This document shows, piece by piece, positions 33,440-43,294 of a stretch of DNA of 64,000 nt (the first letter of the stretch is position 1; each line of letters starts with the position of its first letter). The DNA comes from Fodinibius sediminis (GTDB taxonomy: Bacteria > Bacteroidota > Rhodothermia > Balneolales > Balneolaceae): the NCBI RefSeq assembly GCF_900182555.1, contig NZ_FXTH01000014.1, forward strand, positions 1 to 64,000, written 5' to 3'. The notes under the pieces were generated by a model. The model was given only the letters and a program-made list of their open reading frames with translations. It was not told the origin of the DNA and searched no databases. A program made the translations under genes and the position numbers.

Positions 33440-35049
33440 TTACTTCCCGGTGAGTTCCTGCAGTGTAATTTTTTGAAAATACAGCTCTTTGACACCTTCA
33501 TACAATATGCCGATGGTGTGTTTATCGATGACGGTCATGCAGGAATAGCCATAACCGGTATTTTCATTCAGCAGCAGCTGATATTCGCCGGGCCAGGTCA
33601 TCCCATCATCCTTGCTCAGCTTAAGCGTCATATTTTTTCGGTATTCGGTACTGTTTGGATTTGAAAAAAGCAGCCAGTTGGGCCCTCCTTTCCCCTGAGG
33701 GTCGGGAAACTGTATAATACTGGCCATGGAAACCGGTTCAATCAATGCGCTCCGCGAGGTGGGATGCTTCTGCCAGCTTTTTCCCAGATCATCCGTGGTA
33801 TATACCGAACGCGCCCCACCCCGGTTATCGCGCATATTAAGCATCAGTGACCCATTGCTCAGTTCCACCACCTGGGCCTCCGTGGTATTGGCTTTGGCCC
33901 CGGTACCTATCTCCCAGTGTTTCCCATGATCCCTGCTGTAGATAATAGTGGCGTGAGGAACCTGATCTTTATCCTTAAACTGTGCCGGAAAAACAAGTGT
34001 GCCATCGCTCATGGTGATTCCCTTGCCGGGCCCCTGCAGCAGAAGCTGCCAGTCAGGATCCTTTACCTGCCGGGTAATGTTGATGGGACCAGACCACGTT
34101 CGGCCGTCGTTATCACTTTTAACGAGCATGAGCTGTCCCGTCTGTTCTGGTGCAAGCCCCGCTTCAGAAGCATCCCAGGCCCGCTCTCCGGGCATTCCGT
34201 GGGTCCACAAGGCGGCCACCCATATCGTAGCCGTTTGGTCATCTACCAGTATGGAGGGATCACCAATACCATTCTGCTCCTCGGGCAGACCTCCCCACTC
34301 CTTCATGTCCATAATCACTTGCATCGGCTCCCAGCTTTCTCCCCCGTCGAAGCTCCGGCTGATCCCTACATCAATATCACCCTGCAGGTCTGCGGCATTA
34401 TCATAGCGAATATCATAAGCAGCAATAAGGGTACCCTCATTTGTCGTTACCAGGCCCGGTATACGATAGGTATCAACGCCATCCTGGTTATGGCCCCGCA
34501 AGACCATGCCCACTTTTTTTGTTATTGATGGAGACGTTTCTTCCGATTCCAGGCGTACTCCACTATCCAGGGCGAGGTATTCAACCCCCGTATCCATCCT
34601 GTCAAGCAGCGGGGTATTGGCCTGAAGTTTATAGGATATCCAAAAATAGTTCTTCCCGTCACGCAGCTGCTGCCGACCGGTAATGTCAACCGTTCCAGCC
34701 GCCTCCCCGGAACGCCCGAAGAGAGTGTTCGGCCTGAAGGTTGAACACCGGCCGTATAGAATATTTCAACCGCTGAGATATCCCCGATATTGGAGCTTCC
34801 CTTCGTGTTTATACCGATGCTCTGTACTGCCGGGCTTCCTTGCCCTGCTGCGCCATCCACCAAGATGCGCATCATGGGATTGTGCTCGCGGCCTCTCAAT
34901 ACCGGAGTAACCTTTTGATGGAGAGACACGGACCAGTTGGCGTCATTTGAAGGTGCCGGGGGCATGCCAGCATGCTGTTCCGAACTTTTACAGCCTGGCC
35001 CGGCAGTAAGTAGTATGATCAGTAATAAAGCCGTCTTGAAGTCTTTCAT
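33440..35049 (-). pseudogene. Exo-alpha-sialidase, disrupted by one frameshift
   Basis: Secreted lipoprotein sialidase (GH33-like), about 535 codons in two frames. The first frame (35049 down to about 34736) carries a signal with lipobox GPGCK and the N-terminal domain (KVTPVLRGREHNPMMRILVD, VEIFYTAG). The second frame (about 34735 down to 33440) carries the propeller: YRIPG with the Arg-triad residue, and Asp boxes SFDGGESW, SDNDGRTW, SRDHGKHW, TTDDLGKSW and SKDDGMTW. Both frames read as good protein up to the junction. Reading CCTTTCAGG in place of CCTTCAGG at about 34736-34740 would restore one frame (Q-P-F-R-P-N-T-L-F-G), so a single T is missing. It could be a real mutation or a sequencing error. 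The esterase at 37435 and the broken epimerase at 36844 support a former sialic-acid function. Confidence 0.82.
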
Positions 35050-35855
35050 CTCTTTTGGAAACTTGGTTAGCGAAAGAAAAACCCAGCCCTAACTTGCTTG
35101 CTACAGCGGAGCCGATATGAAGTCACAGGCCAGGAAGGGAAATTATAAACTTTTTGTATTTAGCCAAGACAATAAATGGATCAGCACCCCGGATTCTGTT
35201 TCAGCTTGCCATTCTGACTCAGCTATGTTGGCGCTATCAATAGTTGAATACCCATTTACGGGAATCTCAAGGTAGCAAGGCCTGCTCCGCTGGATAACAG
35301 AACGGCTTACCCGGATACCCTTATTTCGTATTGACCATTGTCATCGGTAGAGGTACCGCGGTCCAGGGACAGCTGACAAAAAATGCATACCATCAGCACT
35401 TATTTTGAATGTCGTCTCATATTCATCGCGTGTTATTCGTTGAAATTGGATCTTTTCATATGCCTTACTGATCGTACTGCATTTATTTACCCATCCCATA
35501 TGCTGTTATTTATTTAAAATGATCGGTTATGCGTCATTGCAAAATCAGCCTCCAGTCCTTATTTCCCCACCATAATGTCATACAAAAAAGCTGATCTTGA
35601 CTCAAAAATTAACCTATCCTGCCATTATACTGTGCCATAACCAGGAAGACATACGCTTCTTGAAGGCGGGAATTAAAAAACAGCAGAAAAGAAGAGTGGC
35701 TGGAGACACTGATAAATGAAAAAAGCCGAAACCGGGATACTGTGGAACCTCTGATAACAGGACCTGCCTTCTGTGGCCCGGAGCAGGCCCTGTCGCAGTA
35801 TTTTCATATGAGAATGGCAGCTTACAGATTAGAATAAAAACTTCCGTATAGCCTT
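35050..35855. other. Gene-poor gap with a possible SusC scrap
   Basis: No intact gene. On the minus strand around 35307-35400 a short open stretch reads RGTSTDDNGQYEIRVSG before a stop. This resembles the GTxTDxxGxYxI core of the carboxypeptidase-regulatory domain at the start of SusC-type receptors. It may be a leftover of a receptor from the same decayed locus, but the match is short. The rest (35400-35850) shows scattered stops in all frames. Confidence 0.3.
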
Positions 35856-36626
35856 TTAAGCATAGAGATCGTCATTTTGGGTCCCGGCAAGTTCAACAAA
35901 AAAATCAGCGATCTTGTCAGATACCGCATCCAGGAATGCCCGACCCTTCCCCGGGGTTGAGGCCGCAGGATTCCCCACCCCTGTATCCTCTGTAACCTGG
36001 GTCCATTCACGCTGAACAAAAGTCCATCCTTCGTTCAGTGCGGACACTTTGAAACTTCGTGCAGATCCGTCTCCCGCTTCCGAAAGCGGTAATACCAGTT
36101 CAGGTGCGATATGCATCATGGAACTGGTTTCCAGCTCTCCGGCGTGATCGCCGGGCTCATTAAAAAAATCTGCTGCCTCCACAGCCTGGTACCAGTTAAG
36201 GGCGCAGGAGAACAGGCCTGGAAAATCCACGGACAGGGTACGCAGCATCTGTTTAAAATGATTCCCCCCATGACCGTTTAGGATCACAAGCTTTGGAATT
36301 CCCTGGCGATGCAGAACGTCTGCAATATCATTCAATACAGCCAACTGGGTAGCAGGATTCATATTGAGACACAGATCCACATCCAGCTGCCCCGTGTTAA
36401 CACCGAAGGGCACCGTCGGCAAAATGATCACCCGCGCTTGCTCTTCCCAGGCCTTGCGGGCAGACTCGGCCGCCACATAGTCACACTGCAGGGTATCAGT
36501 TGCATAAGGAAGATGATAATTGTGAGCTTCCGTAGCGCCCCAAGGCAATACGGCCACCTCATACTGCTCTTCTCTGACGGTTTTCCAGTTTGTTTCTGCA
36601 AGAATATAGGGTCGGGGTGAATTCAT
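35856..36626 (-). CDS. Creatininase-family amidohydrolase
   Basis: A 256-residue cytoplasmic protein of the creatininase/creatinine amidohydrolase family (also containing MftE and the FAPy deformylase ArfB). Metal-site motifs are present: PWGATEAHNYHLPYATDT (about 28-45) with Glu and His residues, ILNGHGGNHF (about 114-123), and GDHAGELETS (about 159-168). The length is typical. The substrate is not creatinine by default; many family members in glycan loci open cyclic amides or are uncharacterised. It stands alone between two decayed genes but looks intact. Confidence 0.85.
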   Translation of the reverse strand: MNSPRPYILAETNWKTVREEQYEVAVLPWGATEAHNYHLPYATDTLQCDYVAAESARKAWEEQARVIILPTVPFGVNTGQLDVDLCLNMNPATQLAVLNDIADVLHRQGIPKLVILNGHGGNHFKQMLRTLSVDFPGLFSCALNWYQAVEAADFFNEPGDHAGELETSSMMHIAPELVLPLSEAGDGSARSFKVSALNEGWTFVQREWTQVTEDTGVGNPAASTPGKGRAFLDAVSDKIADFFVELAGTQNDDLYA

Positions 36627-36843
36627 AGAATCCGGATATTTTGAATTAAGGGTTCACTAATGACAACCTAACTATAAAAAATTTTGAGCTTTTTATTTCT
36701 TTTATTATTTGTGGTACAGCCCTTCAGGACAAAGTATAAGAAATGAGAAAGCATTCATTGTGTTTCATTTTATCAGTATCCTATAACCAAACTTTGGCAT
36801 TTCAGTATTATTCCCGATAACTGTTATCTGCTGCCAAACCTAA

Positions 36844-37381
36844 ACTGAGGGCTTCTTACAGCATAAATATGTACTGGAAGATGACTCCTGTTCCGACAAC
36901 CAGGAAGGACAGCTGGTGAATCCCGGCCACGGCATAGTGGCCATACGGTTTATCATAGGGATCGGACGAAGGCGAGAAGACCAGAAACTCATTGAACATG
37001 CAACCGACATCACTCTCGATTTACTCAACTTTAGCTGGGACTTCGCGTATGGCGGCAGTTATTATTTCCTGGATGCTCACAAACATCTGCCCCTCCAGCT
37101 GGAATGGACCCAAAAACTATGGTGGACTCATCTGGATAAGCTTATTGCTCTTGCCCGAAGTTAGCTGTCGACCGGACGGCAAGAGTGTCTAAAATGGTAC
37201 CAGCAGGACCACAACTACAGCCGGGGCCACTTTGCCAATCCGCAATATGGCAAATGGTATGGCTACCTGAATCGACGGCCAAACGCTATACGACACTTAA
37301 GAGGTGCGCTATTTTCACCTGCCGCGCGCCCTTTTCGAATGCTGGCAGACATTCGAAAAGATGACGCGCCGGGCACATTAG
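36844..37381 (+). pseudogene. Broken N-acylglucosamine 2-epimerase (C-terminal half)
   Basis: Three frames give consecutive pieces of the AGE/RnBP family in the right order. First, from about 36844 to 37164: VLEDDS, VNPGHGIVAIRFI, FAYGGSYYFLDAH and QLEWTQKLWWTHLDKL. Second, about 37175-37290: WYQQDHNYSRGHFANPQYG and WYGYLNR. Third, about 37300-37381: YFHLPRALFECWQTFEK. Internal stops and at least two frameshifts separate them, and the N-terminal half is missing. In sialic-acid use this enzyme converts ManNAc to GlcNAc, which fits the broken sialidase upstream. Confidence 0.75.
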
Positions 37382-37434
37382 CAAACACCCCGGACAGGCG
37401 CAAACAGATGGTATGAATCAAACAGCCAGGGCTG

Positions 37435-38142
37435 TCAGTCCAGGAATTTTTCAAGCTCTGCCTTCCATACCATATAGCCATTGCCGTTCAGATGAAGGCC
37501 ATCTTCGGTGTACTCCGGGTTCAGCTTATCCTCTGCTGTGCGCATGTCATCAAAGAGATCGATATACGTGATCCCTTTGCCGGCGCACAAGCTTTTTAAT
37601 CCGTCATTGACAGCCTTGATCTCGGGCAGCTTGTCGTAATGAGAGGTAAATCGGGAATAGTTATCGTTGACCGGCAGCAAACTTTGAATATAGATCTCGG
37701 TACCCGGCGAATCACTCACAATCCGATCTACTATCTTTTCATAATTTGAGAGCACATAATTCACTGATCGGTCTCGCGCCAGGTCATTGACGCCAATCAT
37801 AATAAATATTTTTGCTGGTTTAGACTCCGTAACCTCATCCAGGCGATACAGAACGCCGTCCGTCACATCGCCTGAAATGCCCCGGTTCTTCAGGCGGTCA
37901 TTTCCAAAAAGCTCCGCCCACTCATTCCCATCGGTAATACTGTCGCCCAACAGAATAATTTCTTCATCGGCGTTGGGAAGCTGTTCAAACAAGGTCTTCT
38001 TGTGATAGTAGTAAGCGCCATAATCCGGTTTCTCATCGGCTGTTTGGCCATAACTGTATTCAGGGGTCAGCCCGCAAAGCAAAACAACACCCGTAAGAAA
38101 GATCCCGAATAGCGACTGCGGTTTCAATAATATGCAATGCAT
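37435..38142 (-). CDS. Secreted SGNH/GDSL esterase
   Basis: A 235-residue exported hydrolase. The signal peptide covers about residues 1-32 (ending near YSYGQ). SGNH blocks: LLGDSITDG with the nucleophilic Ser (about 66-74), RGISGDVTDG with Gly, MIGVNDLARD with the oxyanion Asn (about 116-125), and the C-terminal EDGLHLNGNGY with the Asp-x-x-His pair (about 216-226). In Bacteroidota close relatives remove O-acetyl groups from sialic acids and sit in sialidase loci, matching the broken sialidase and epimerase nearby. Sialate O-acetylesterase is therefore likely, though other acetyl-glycan substrates are possible. The gene looks intact although its neighbours are not. Confidence 0.82.
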   Translation of the reverse strand: MHCILLKPQSLFGIFLTGVVLLCGLTPEYSYGQTADEKPDYGAYYYHKKTLFEQLPNADEEIILLGDSITDGNEWAELFGNDRLKNRGISGDVTDGVLYRLDEVTESKPAKIFIMIGVNDLARDRSVNYVLSNYEKIVDRIVSDSPGTEIYIQSLLPVNDNYSRFTSHYDKLPEIKAVNDGLKSLCAGKGITYIDLFDDMRTAEDKLNPEYTEDGLHLNGNGYMVWKAELEKFLD

Positions 38143-38162
38143 AGAAAGAATTTTTAAGGGTT

Positions 38163-38993
38163 TCAGTTGTCTTCCTTCTGAGCCAATGCATAGATGCCGG
38201 CCCCTTTTTCATTGTGATCATACAGGTCCAGCCCCATCAGCAGCAGACCGACCGGCAGCATAACGATATAGTACAACGTCATTACAGGAAGTGCCCACAA
38301 GCCGATCTTGGTAAGCCAAAGCATGGGATATTTAATCAGCCATTCCCAGGCCCGGTGGCCTTTGCTCCCATAGGTATAGGCAATATCCACAGGGGTAAAC
38401 CCAGAAGCTTCCAGCTTCTGACGAATATCCTCCCTTGAATAGCCCGTTCGGGCATGTTCGTCTACAAACGATTCGTCCTCCCCCGCATCCTCCTTCGAAT
38501 AGATGGAAGGAGAATGCATCAGGAAGTAGCCATCGGACTTCAGTGCCCGGTTGATATTGCGCATAACCTGTTCATCTTCTTCAATATGCTCCAGCACATC
38601 AATACATATCACAAAATCAAAATCAGAGACGGCATCCAGCGCCAGCAGGTTCTGTTGCTCAAAAGAAATACGATCCCGGGCTATCTCCTGTTCAAAATAG
38701 TGTCGGCAATCCCGCAGATAATCCTCCTTGACATCCACGGCATGGACGGTCACACGGGAAAATTGATGAAGGATAAAGCGGTCATACTGGCCAAATCCGG
38801 CGCCTGCATCCAGCATCCGCCAGTGTCCCTGCCGGTCAAGGGGGGCGGCATATTGCTTTAGCAGCCGCCGTACATACCAGCTGCGCAGGAAAAAGAGGTC
38901 CAGCAGCTTGTAGAAGAGGGTCCGCAGCCCCCGGCTCTTTCGAATGATACTGGCAAAGCGGTCTTTAACCGGATCGTAAGCGATACGACTCAT
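38163..38993 (-). CDS. Class I SAM-dependent methyltransferase with C-terminal membrane segment
   Basis: A 276-residue methyltransferase. The SAM-binding motif I is MLDAGAGFGQYDRFIL (about 58-73), the motif II/III region reads FDFVICIDVLEHIEEDEQV (about 124-142), then LKSDGYFLMHSPS. A hydrophobic stretch at about 224-255 suggests attachment to the inner membrane. It follows a GT2 glycosyltransferase on the same strand, 31 bases apart, so it may modify a lipid-linked or surface glycan. The acceptor is unknown. Confidence 0.85.
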   Translation of the reverse strand: MSRIAYDPVKDRFASIIRKSRGLRTLFYKLLDLFFLRSWYVRRLLKQYAAPLDRQGHWRMLDAGAGFGQYDRFILHQFSRVTVHAVDVKEDYLRDCRHYFEQEIARDRISFEQQNLLALDAVSDFDFVICIDVLEHIEEDEQVMRNINRALKSDGYFLMHSPSIYSKEDAGEDESFVDEHARTGYSREDIRQKLEASGFTPVDIAYTYGSKGHRAWEWLIKYPMLWLTKIGLWALPVMTLYYIVMLPVGLLLMGLDLYDHNEKGAGIYALAQKEDN

Positions 38994-39024
38994 GTATATC
39001 TAAAAGTCTTGGATGTTAATATCT

Positions 39025-39996
39025 TCACGACCTCTTGATCCCAATGGACTCCTTGATGTTCGGCCGTTGCTGTTTTTCATTCCGTTTCTGGATCAGCTCG
39101 CCCAGGAAGCCGATAGAGAAAATCTGGGCCCCCAGCACCATCAGCATGACACCGAAGAGCAACAGGGGTCGATCATCAAGATTTGCACCAAAAAACAGTT
39201 TTTCAATCGTCAGGTAACCATTGATAATACCCCCTATAAAAAGAAAAAGAAAACCAAGCGTCCCGAAAAAGTGCATCGGGCGCTGCAGATAGCGGTTAAC
39301 AAACAGGAGTGTCAAAAGATCCAGGAATCCATGCATGAAACGTGAGAGACCAAACTTTGTCTCCCCATACTTGCGCGCATGATGCTTTACCACCTTTTCC
39401 TCGATGCGGTCGTACCCCTCCAGCTTTGCCAGGAATGGGATATAGCGGTGCAGCTCGCCATAGAGGTGAATATGCTCTATCACCTCCCTGCGATACACTT
39501 TGAGTCCACAGTTGAAGTCGTTCAGATCGATACCTGTGAAAAGCGACGTCACCCTGTTAAAAAATCGGGAAGGAATGGTCTTGGTTACCGGGTCGTGCCG
39601 AGTTTTTTTCCACCCACTCACCAGGTCCAGCTGCCGCTCTTTAAGCTGCTGCAGCATCGCGGGGATCTCAAAGGGATCATCCTGCAGGTCGGCATCCATC
39701 GTTGCAATATATCTGCCGCGGGCCTTCTCAAAACCAACCTGCAGCGCCGTACTTTTGCCGTAATTGCGCTTGAGCTGAATCCCTTTGACCCAGGAACACT
39801 GCCGGGTTGCCTTTTTGACCTCTGTCCACGACTGATCTGAGGAACCATCGTCCACAAAAATAAGCTCAATCGAAGATAAATCAGCCAATGCCTCTTTTAC
39901 CCGGTCCGTCAATTCCATAATAGATTGCTGCTCATTATACAGGGGCACAATCACACTAAGTTCCATTCCAGATTTATGTGGAGACTGTACAGACAA
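39025..39996 (-). CDS. Family 2 glycosyltransferase, DPM1/GtrB type
   Basis: A 323-residue polyprenyl-phosphate glycosyltransferase-like protein. The GT-A domain shows SVIVPLYNEQQSIMELTD (about 14-31), IFVDDGSSDQSW (about 46-57) and the DxD-bearing TMDADLQDDPFEIP (about 97-110). Two C-terminal membrane helices lie at about 242-264 and 275-297. Relatives load a sugar from a nucleotide donor onto undecaprenyl phosphate. It forms a pair with the methyltransferase downstream. Confidence 0.9.
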   Translation of the reverse strand: MSVQSPHKSGMELSVIVPLYNEQQSIMELTDRVKEALADLSSIELIFVDDGSSDQSWTEVKKATRQCSWVKGIQLKRNYGKSTALQVGFEKARGRYIATMDADLQDDPFEIPAMLQQLKERQLDLVSGWKKTRHDPVTKTIPSRFFNRVTSLFTGIDLNDFNCGLKVYRREVIEHIHLYGELHRYIPFLAKLEGYDRIEEKVVKHHARKYGETKFGLSRFMHGFLDLLTLLFVNRYLQRPMHFFGTLGFLFLFIGGIINGYLTIEKLFFGANLDDRPLLLFGVMLMVLGAQIFSIGFLGELIQKRNEKQQRPNIKESIGIKRS

Positions 39997-40085
39997 TAGT
40001 TTCTTATTTATTTTATGACAAAGAGTTAGAAAAAATCCCTCAGATCATGTATAATTAGCAATAAAGATACGCTTTTAGATCAGCT

Positions 40086-40409
40086 ATGAAAAAACTTTAT
40101 TATTCCATCGGCGAAGTCAGTGAGATCACGGAGGTTGATGCGCATGTACTGCGCTACTGGGAATCGGTCTTTGACGAACTCAGTCCCAAAAAAAATAAAG
40201 CAGGAAATCGCACCTATAAGGAAAATGATATTGAGATAATTTTAAAACTCAAAGAACTGATTCAGGAAAAAAAATACAGCACAAAAGGTGCTCAACAGGT
40301 CCTGAAACAGGAAGGAGCAGCCGGAGAAGATGAGAAAGTGCCGGTAGCACTAAAAAAAGATCTCAAAGAGATGCGTGTTTTCCTAAAAAACCTGCTCGAA
40401 AAACTCTGA
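40086..40409 (+). CDS. MerR-family transcriptional regulator
   Basis: A small regulator of 107 residues. The winged helix is at the N-terminus: YYSIGEVSEITEVDAHVLRY (about 5-24), WESVFDELSPKKNKAGNRTY and EIILKLKELIQEKKYSTKGAQ. The effector part is very short, so it is of the minimal type common in Bacteroidota, where it is often found once per genome in a conserved housekeeping setting. It is convergent with the TPR lipoprotein gene (15 bases between stops). Confidence 0.9.
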   Translation: MKKLYYSIGEVSEITEVDAHVLRYWESVFDELSPKKNKAGNRTYKENDIEIILKLKELIQEKKYSTKGAQQVLKQEGAAGEDEKVPVALKKDLKEMRVFLKNLLEKL

Positions 40410-40423
40410 TGCTTCCAAAAGCA

Positions 40424-42973
40424 CTACGGATTTACCGGAAAAGAGAAACGGCAGCGCAGCTCGGAGACCGGTTCCTTCACCGGAATAGCTTCGAACCGTA
40501 ACTCCTCAAATGAAGCCTCCAGCACCTCCTCGATGCCTAGTGAGGTTCGGGGCGAAGTTAGCTCATACGATAGTACCCTTCCCTTCTTATCTACCACAAA
40601 AGTATACGTTATTTCTCCCGAGACCGTACCTTCCCGTACCTTCGATGGCCAGGCCACCGACGACAGAAAGTTATCCAGGCCCTGTGCTACCTTCAGCTCA
40701 ACGCCGTAATCATCACAAGTGGGACCCGGCAGCCGGTCGGGCACCGTGATCTCAGACTGCAGCCTTTTAATATCCGGGTAATATGGTGAGTCAGGGAAAA
40801 CGCTCGTATGCTCCGACAGCACCGCCTGTACGCTATCCCAGCGCGTTGTCGTATAGCGCAGCTCTTTCAGCGGAATGATTCCCGATGAATCAGCGTCGGG
40901 AGTAACCAGGCTGGCTTCCAGCAGGTCGTCTAGCCACTGGAAAACCCTGGCCTGCTCAATATACCTCCGGATCCCCCGGTAGTGAATATGGGGAGCGAGT
41001 GCTGAAGAACGGTGATCCAGGGCCAGCAGGCGGAGGCGGAGCCCTGCGAGCGAATCGCCCGATGCTTCGATCAACCGGAACTGACGCCGCAAAGCCTGCG
41101 TACTGTCGGGTTCTGAAATTATGGCCTTGCCGTTCTGCTTTTTTAACAAGCGGGCATATTCGCTGTCGGGATAAGCCGAAAGAGTTTGCTGTCTCCAATG
41201 ACGAAGACTGTCGATAGGACCGGCAGAGCGAAAAACTTCCGTAAGGGCATACATAGCCCGTGGGAGCACGGTGGGATTATGGTTGCTGTGAATCACTTTC
41301 TGATAGTAATACCGGGCGCTATCGGCATTGTTCAGGTCCAAAAAGAATACATTGCCCATCTGATAATAATAGGACGCCCGTTCTGCCAGTAACTGGTCAC
41401 GCTCTGCCGTAGTGCGGGGAATATCATCCACATCAAGGGGACTTCCTTCAGGTACTTCCCTCCCTTCGCCGTCGAACACCAGCCTCTGTACTTCTTCGGC
41501 CCTTTGACCGGTCGCCTGGCTGACCGCCTCCCTTCTTCTCCAGTTATCAGCCAATGGGCGATCGCCCCAGATAATTCTGAACTCGGCTTTCCCCTGGTTG
41601 ACGAGTCGCTGACTTCGGTGATTCAAGAATCCATAAATAGCAGAACGGTTGGTGCTGTCCGCCTCGTCCGGCAGAGCTGGCTGATTCATGATCCTTTCAT
41701 CAGAACGCTCCCGCTGCTCCAGCAACTTCCGGCGCCGGGCCGCCCGAATCCTATTTATAAGTGAGTCCTGTTTTTCCTGTGTAAGTGTACCCATCCATAA
41801 GAGACTGTCAATGCGCTGAATGGACTGTTTTATATCGGTATACTGCCCGAAAGCCTCGGCGAGCACAGCCGCATCCTCTTCAGAAGCCTCAACCGGGGTT
41901 TCCCGCAGCGAAGCAGAGGTATCAAAATGAGCCGCAGCCGTTTCATAGTTCTTGTAAACTTCACTGTTTAGCTGCCCCAGCTGGTAATGAACAAGCGCTT
42001 TCAGGCTTCGCGACTCCATCGGCCGGTTCCCATACAGCAGGGTTCGGTACCGCTCTTCAGCCTCCCCGGTTTTGCCTTCCATCTGCAGGGTGCGGGCAAT
42101 CTCAACCTTCAGTGATTCTGCCCGCACCACATATTTGTCGTTGTTGAGCAATTGCTGGTATATTGACCGGGCGCCCCCCGGATTCTCCAGCTGTCGAAAA
42201 ACTTCTGCCTGCTTAACCTGCGACCAGTACTCATATTCAACCCCCGGATAGTAGGACGAGACCTGCCCGAAAGCGTAAGATGCCTCTCCCAGTCGGCCCT
42301 GTCGCTCCAACAGCTGGCCATATAAAAAAAATGCAGGTCCCCTCACCTTTCGGTCTGACAGGTTCTTGAGGGCTGCAGAAAGCCAGTCTGAAGCCTGTTT
42401 CCAGTGCTCGAGCATTGTGTGGTGCTCTGCAACCAAGACCTGCAGCTTTCCTCGTTCTTCAGCAGGCCATTCAGGGGGGTATTGACTCAGGATATCTTCA
42501 AGATAGCGAATACCCTGGCTGTGTGTGCCCATCTCCAGCATTGTGCGTCCCTTCCAAAATATCATCTGGCGCCGCATCGGCGGGGAAATATCTGAATTCC
42601 CAAGCCGCTCAAACCATTTCATAGCCGTGGCATAATCTTCCAGATAATAGTAAGATTTGCCCATCAGAAGCACCGCATCGTCGACCCAGCGCGACTCCGG
42701 GTGATGACGCAGAAGACGGGTGCATTTAGCAATGGCTTGCCCAAAAGATTCCCTTCCCGCCGATACAGGAGCGGGATACACCCGCTCGGGGCGGTCGGGA
42801 TTCAGCGACCGGGATTGATCCAGTATCGCTTGCCGGCCTTCGTTAAAATATTCTTTTGCATTATAAAAGGTATTATAATAGGCTTTAAAATCATTCCACC
42901 CACTTTTTAATGTCTTTCCACATCCTGAAAGCAATACCCCTCCCAAAAACATAAGTAGCAATACTCGGCTCAT
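40424..42973 (-). CDS. TPR lipoprotein with C-terminal TonB-like domain (SprE/PorW-like)
   Basis: An 849-residue lipoprotein with signal and lipobox LLSGC (Cys near 18). The start of the mature protein has WNDFKAYYNTFYNAKEYFNEG, a pattern seen in SprE/PorW-type lipoproteins of the type IX secretion and gliding machinery. Many TPR-like repeats follow (about 80-680). The last about 90 residues form a TonB-C/energy-transducer-like fold (EGTVSGEITYTFVVDKKGRV ... EELRFEAIPVKEPVSELRC). A TPR-TonB-C fusion is not the usual SprE layout, so the T9SS assignment is tentative. It stands alone, without other secretion genes in the window. Confidence 0.65.
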   Translation of the reverse strand: MSRVLLLMFLGGVLLSGCGKTLKSGWNDFKAYYNTFYNAKEYFNEGRQAILDQSRSLNPDRPERVYPAPVSAGRESFGQAIAKCTRLLRHHPESRWVDDAVLLMGKSYYYLEDYATAMKWFERLGNSDISPPMRRQMIFWKGRTMLEMGTHSQGIRYLEDILSQYPPEWPAEERGKLQVLVAEHHTMLEHWKQASDWLSAALKNLSDRKVRGPAFFLYGQLLERQGRLGEASYAFGQVSSYYPGVEYEYWSQVKQAEVFRQLENPGGARSIYQQLLNNDKYVVRAESLKVEIARTLQMEGKTGEAEERYRTLLYGNRPMESRSLKALVHYQLGQLNSEVYKNYETAAAHFDTSASLRETPVEASEEDAAVLAEAFGQYTDIKQSIQRIDSLLWMGTLTQEKQDSLINRIRAARRRKLLEQRERSDERIMNQPALPDEADSTNRSAIYGFLNHRSQRLVNQGKAEFRIIWGDRPLADNWRRREAVSQATGQRAEEVQRLVFDGEGREVPEGSPLDVDDIPRTTAERDQLLAERASYYYQMGNVFFLDLNNADSARYYYQKVIHSNHNPTVLPRAMYALTEVFRSAGPIDSLRHWRQQTLSAYPDSEYARLLKKQNGKAIISEPDSTQALRRQFRLIEASGDSLAGLRLRLLALDHRSSALAPHIHYRGIRRYIEQARVFQWLDDLLEASLVTPDADSSGIIPLKELRYTTTRWDSVQAVLSEHTSVFPDSPYYPDIKRLQSEITVPDRLPGPTCDDYGVELKVAQGLDNFLSSVAWPSKVREGTVSGEITYTFVVDKKGRVLSYELTSPRTSLGIEEVLEASFEELRFEAIPVKEPVSELRCRFSFPVNP

Positions 42974-43294
42974 CCTTGCGGCTGATTTGTAACCTCTGTT
43001 GACCCGGGACAGTGTTCGAATCTGACTCCAATTTCGATCCCACCTAAATTTTAACAGTTTTTGTACCCGATTGCAGATATTTTTTATGCCTCACCGGCTG
43101 GCAAACTCCAGCCTGTCCTCTCTCTTCAGCCGCCGGTATAACCACCTAATCATGGACAAGTTACGTAATAAGTAAATCAGAAAAAGATAAATCATGTATT
43201 TAAAATGTTATCCTCCGGCAAACCTGCTTTTACTTCCTTCACCTTTTCCCTAAGTTATCCAGCAAATTGCCATATTCAATATCATCGTATTTCC
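42974..43294. other. Gap between TPR lipoprotein and metallo-hydrolase genes
   Basis: The two genes are divergent, so promoters for both should be here. I saw no RNA gene, repeat or convincing palindrome. A forward frame open from 43205 joins the next gene but has no family match before the chosen ATG. Confidence 0.4.

Noticed and set aside
34522-35049. A separate 175-residue lipoprotein gene upstream of the sialidase
   Set aside because: Its first about 100 residues are the sialidase N-terminal domain; the rest is out-of-frame translation after a one-base deletion.
36916-37164. An 82-residue open frame taken as a small gene
   Set aside because: It is an internal piece of the N-acylglucosamine 2-epimerase family whose other pieces follow in other frames, so it belongs to a pseudogene.
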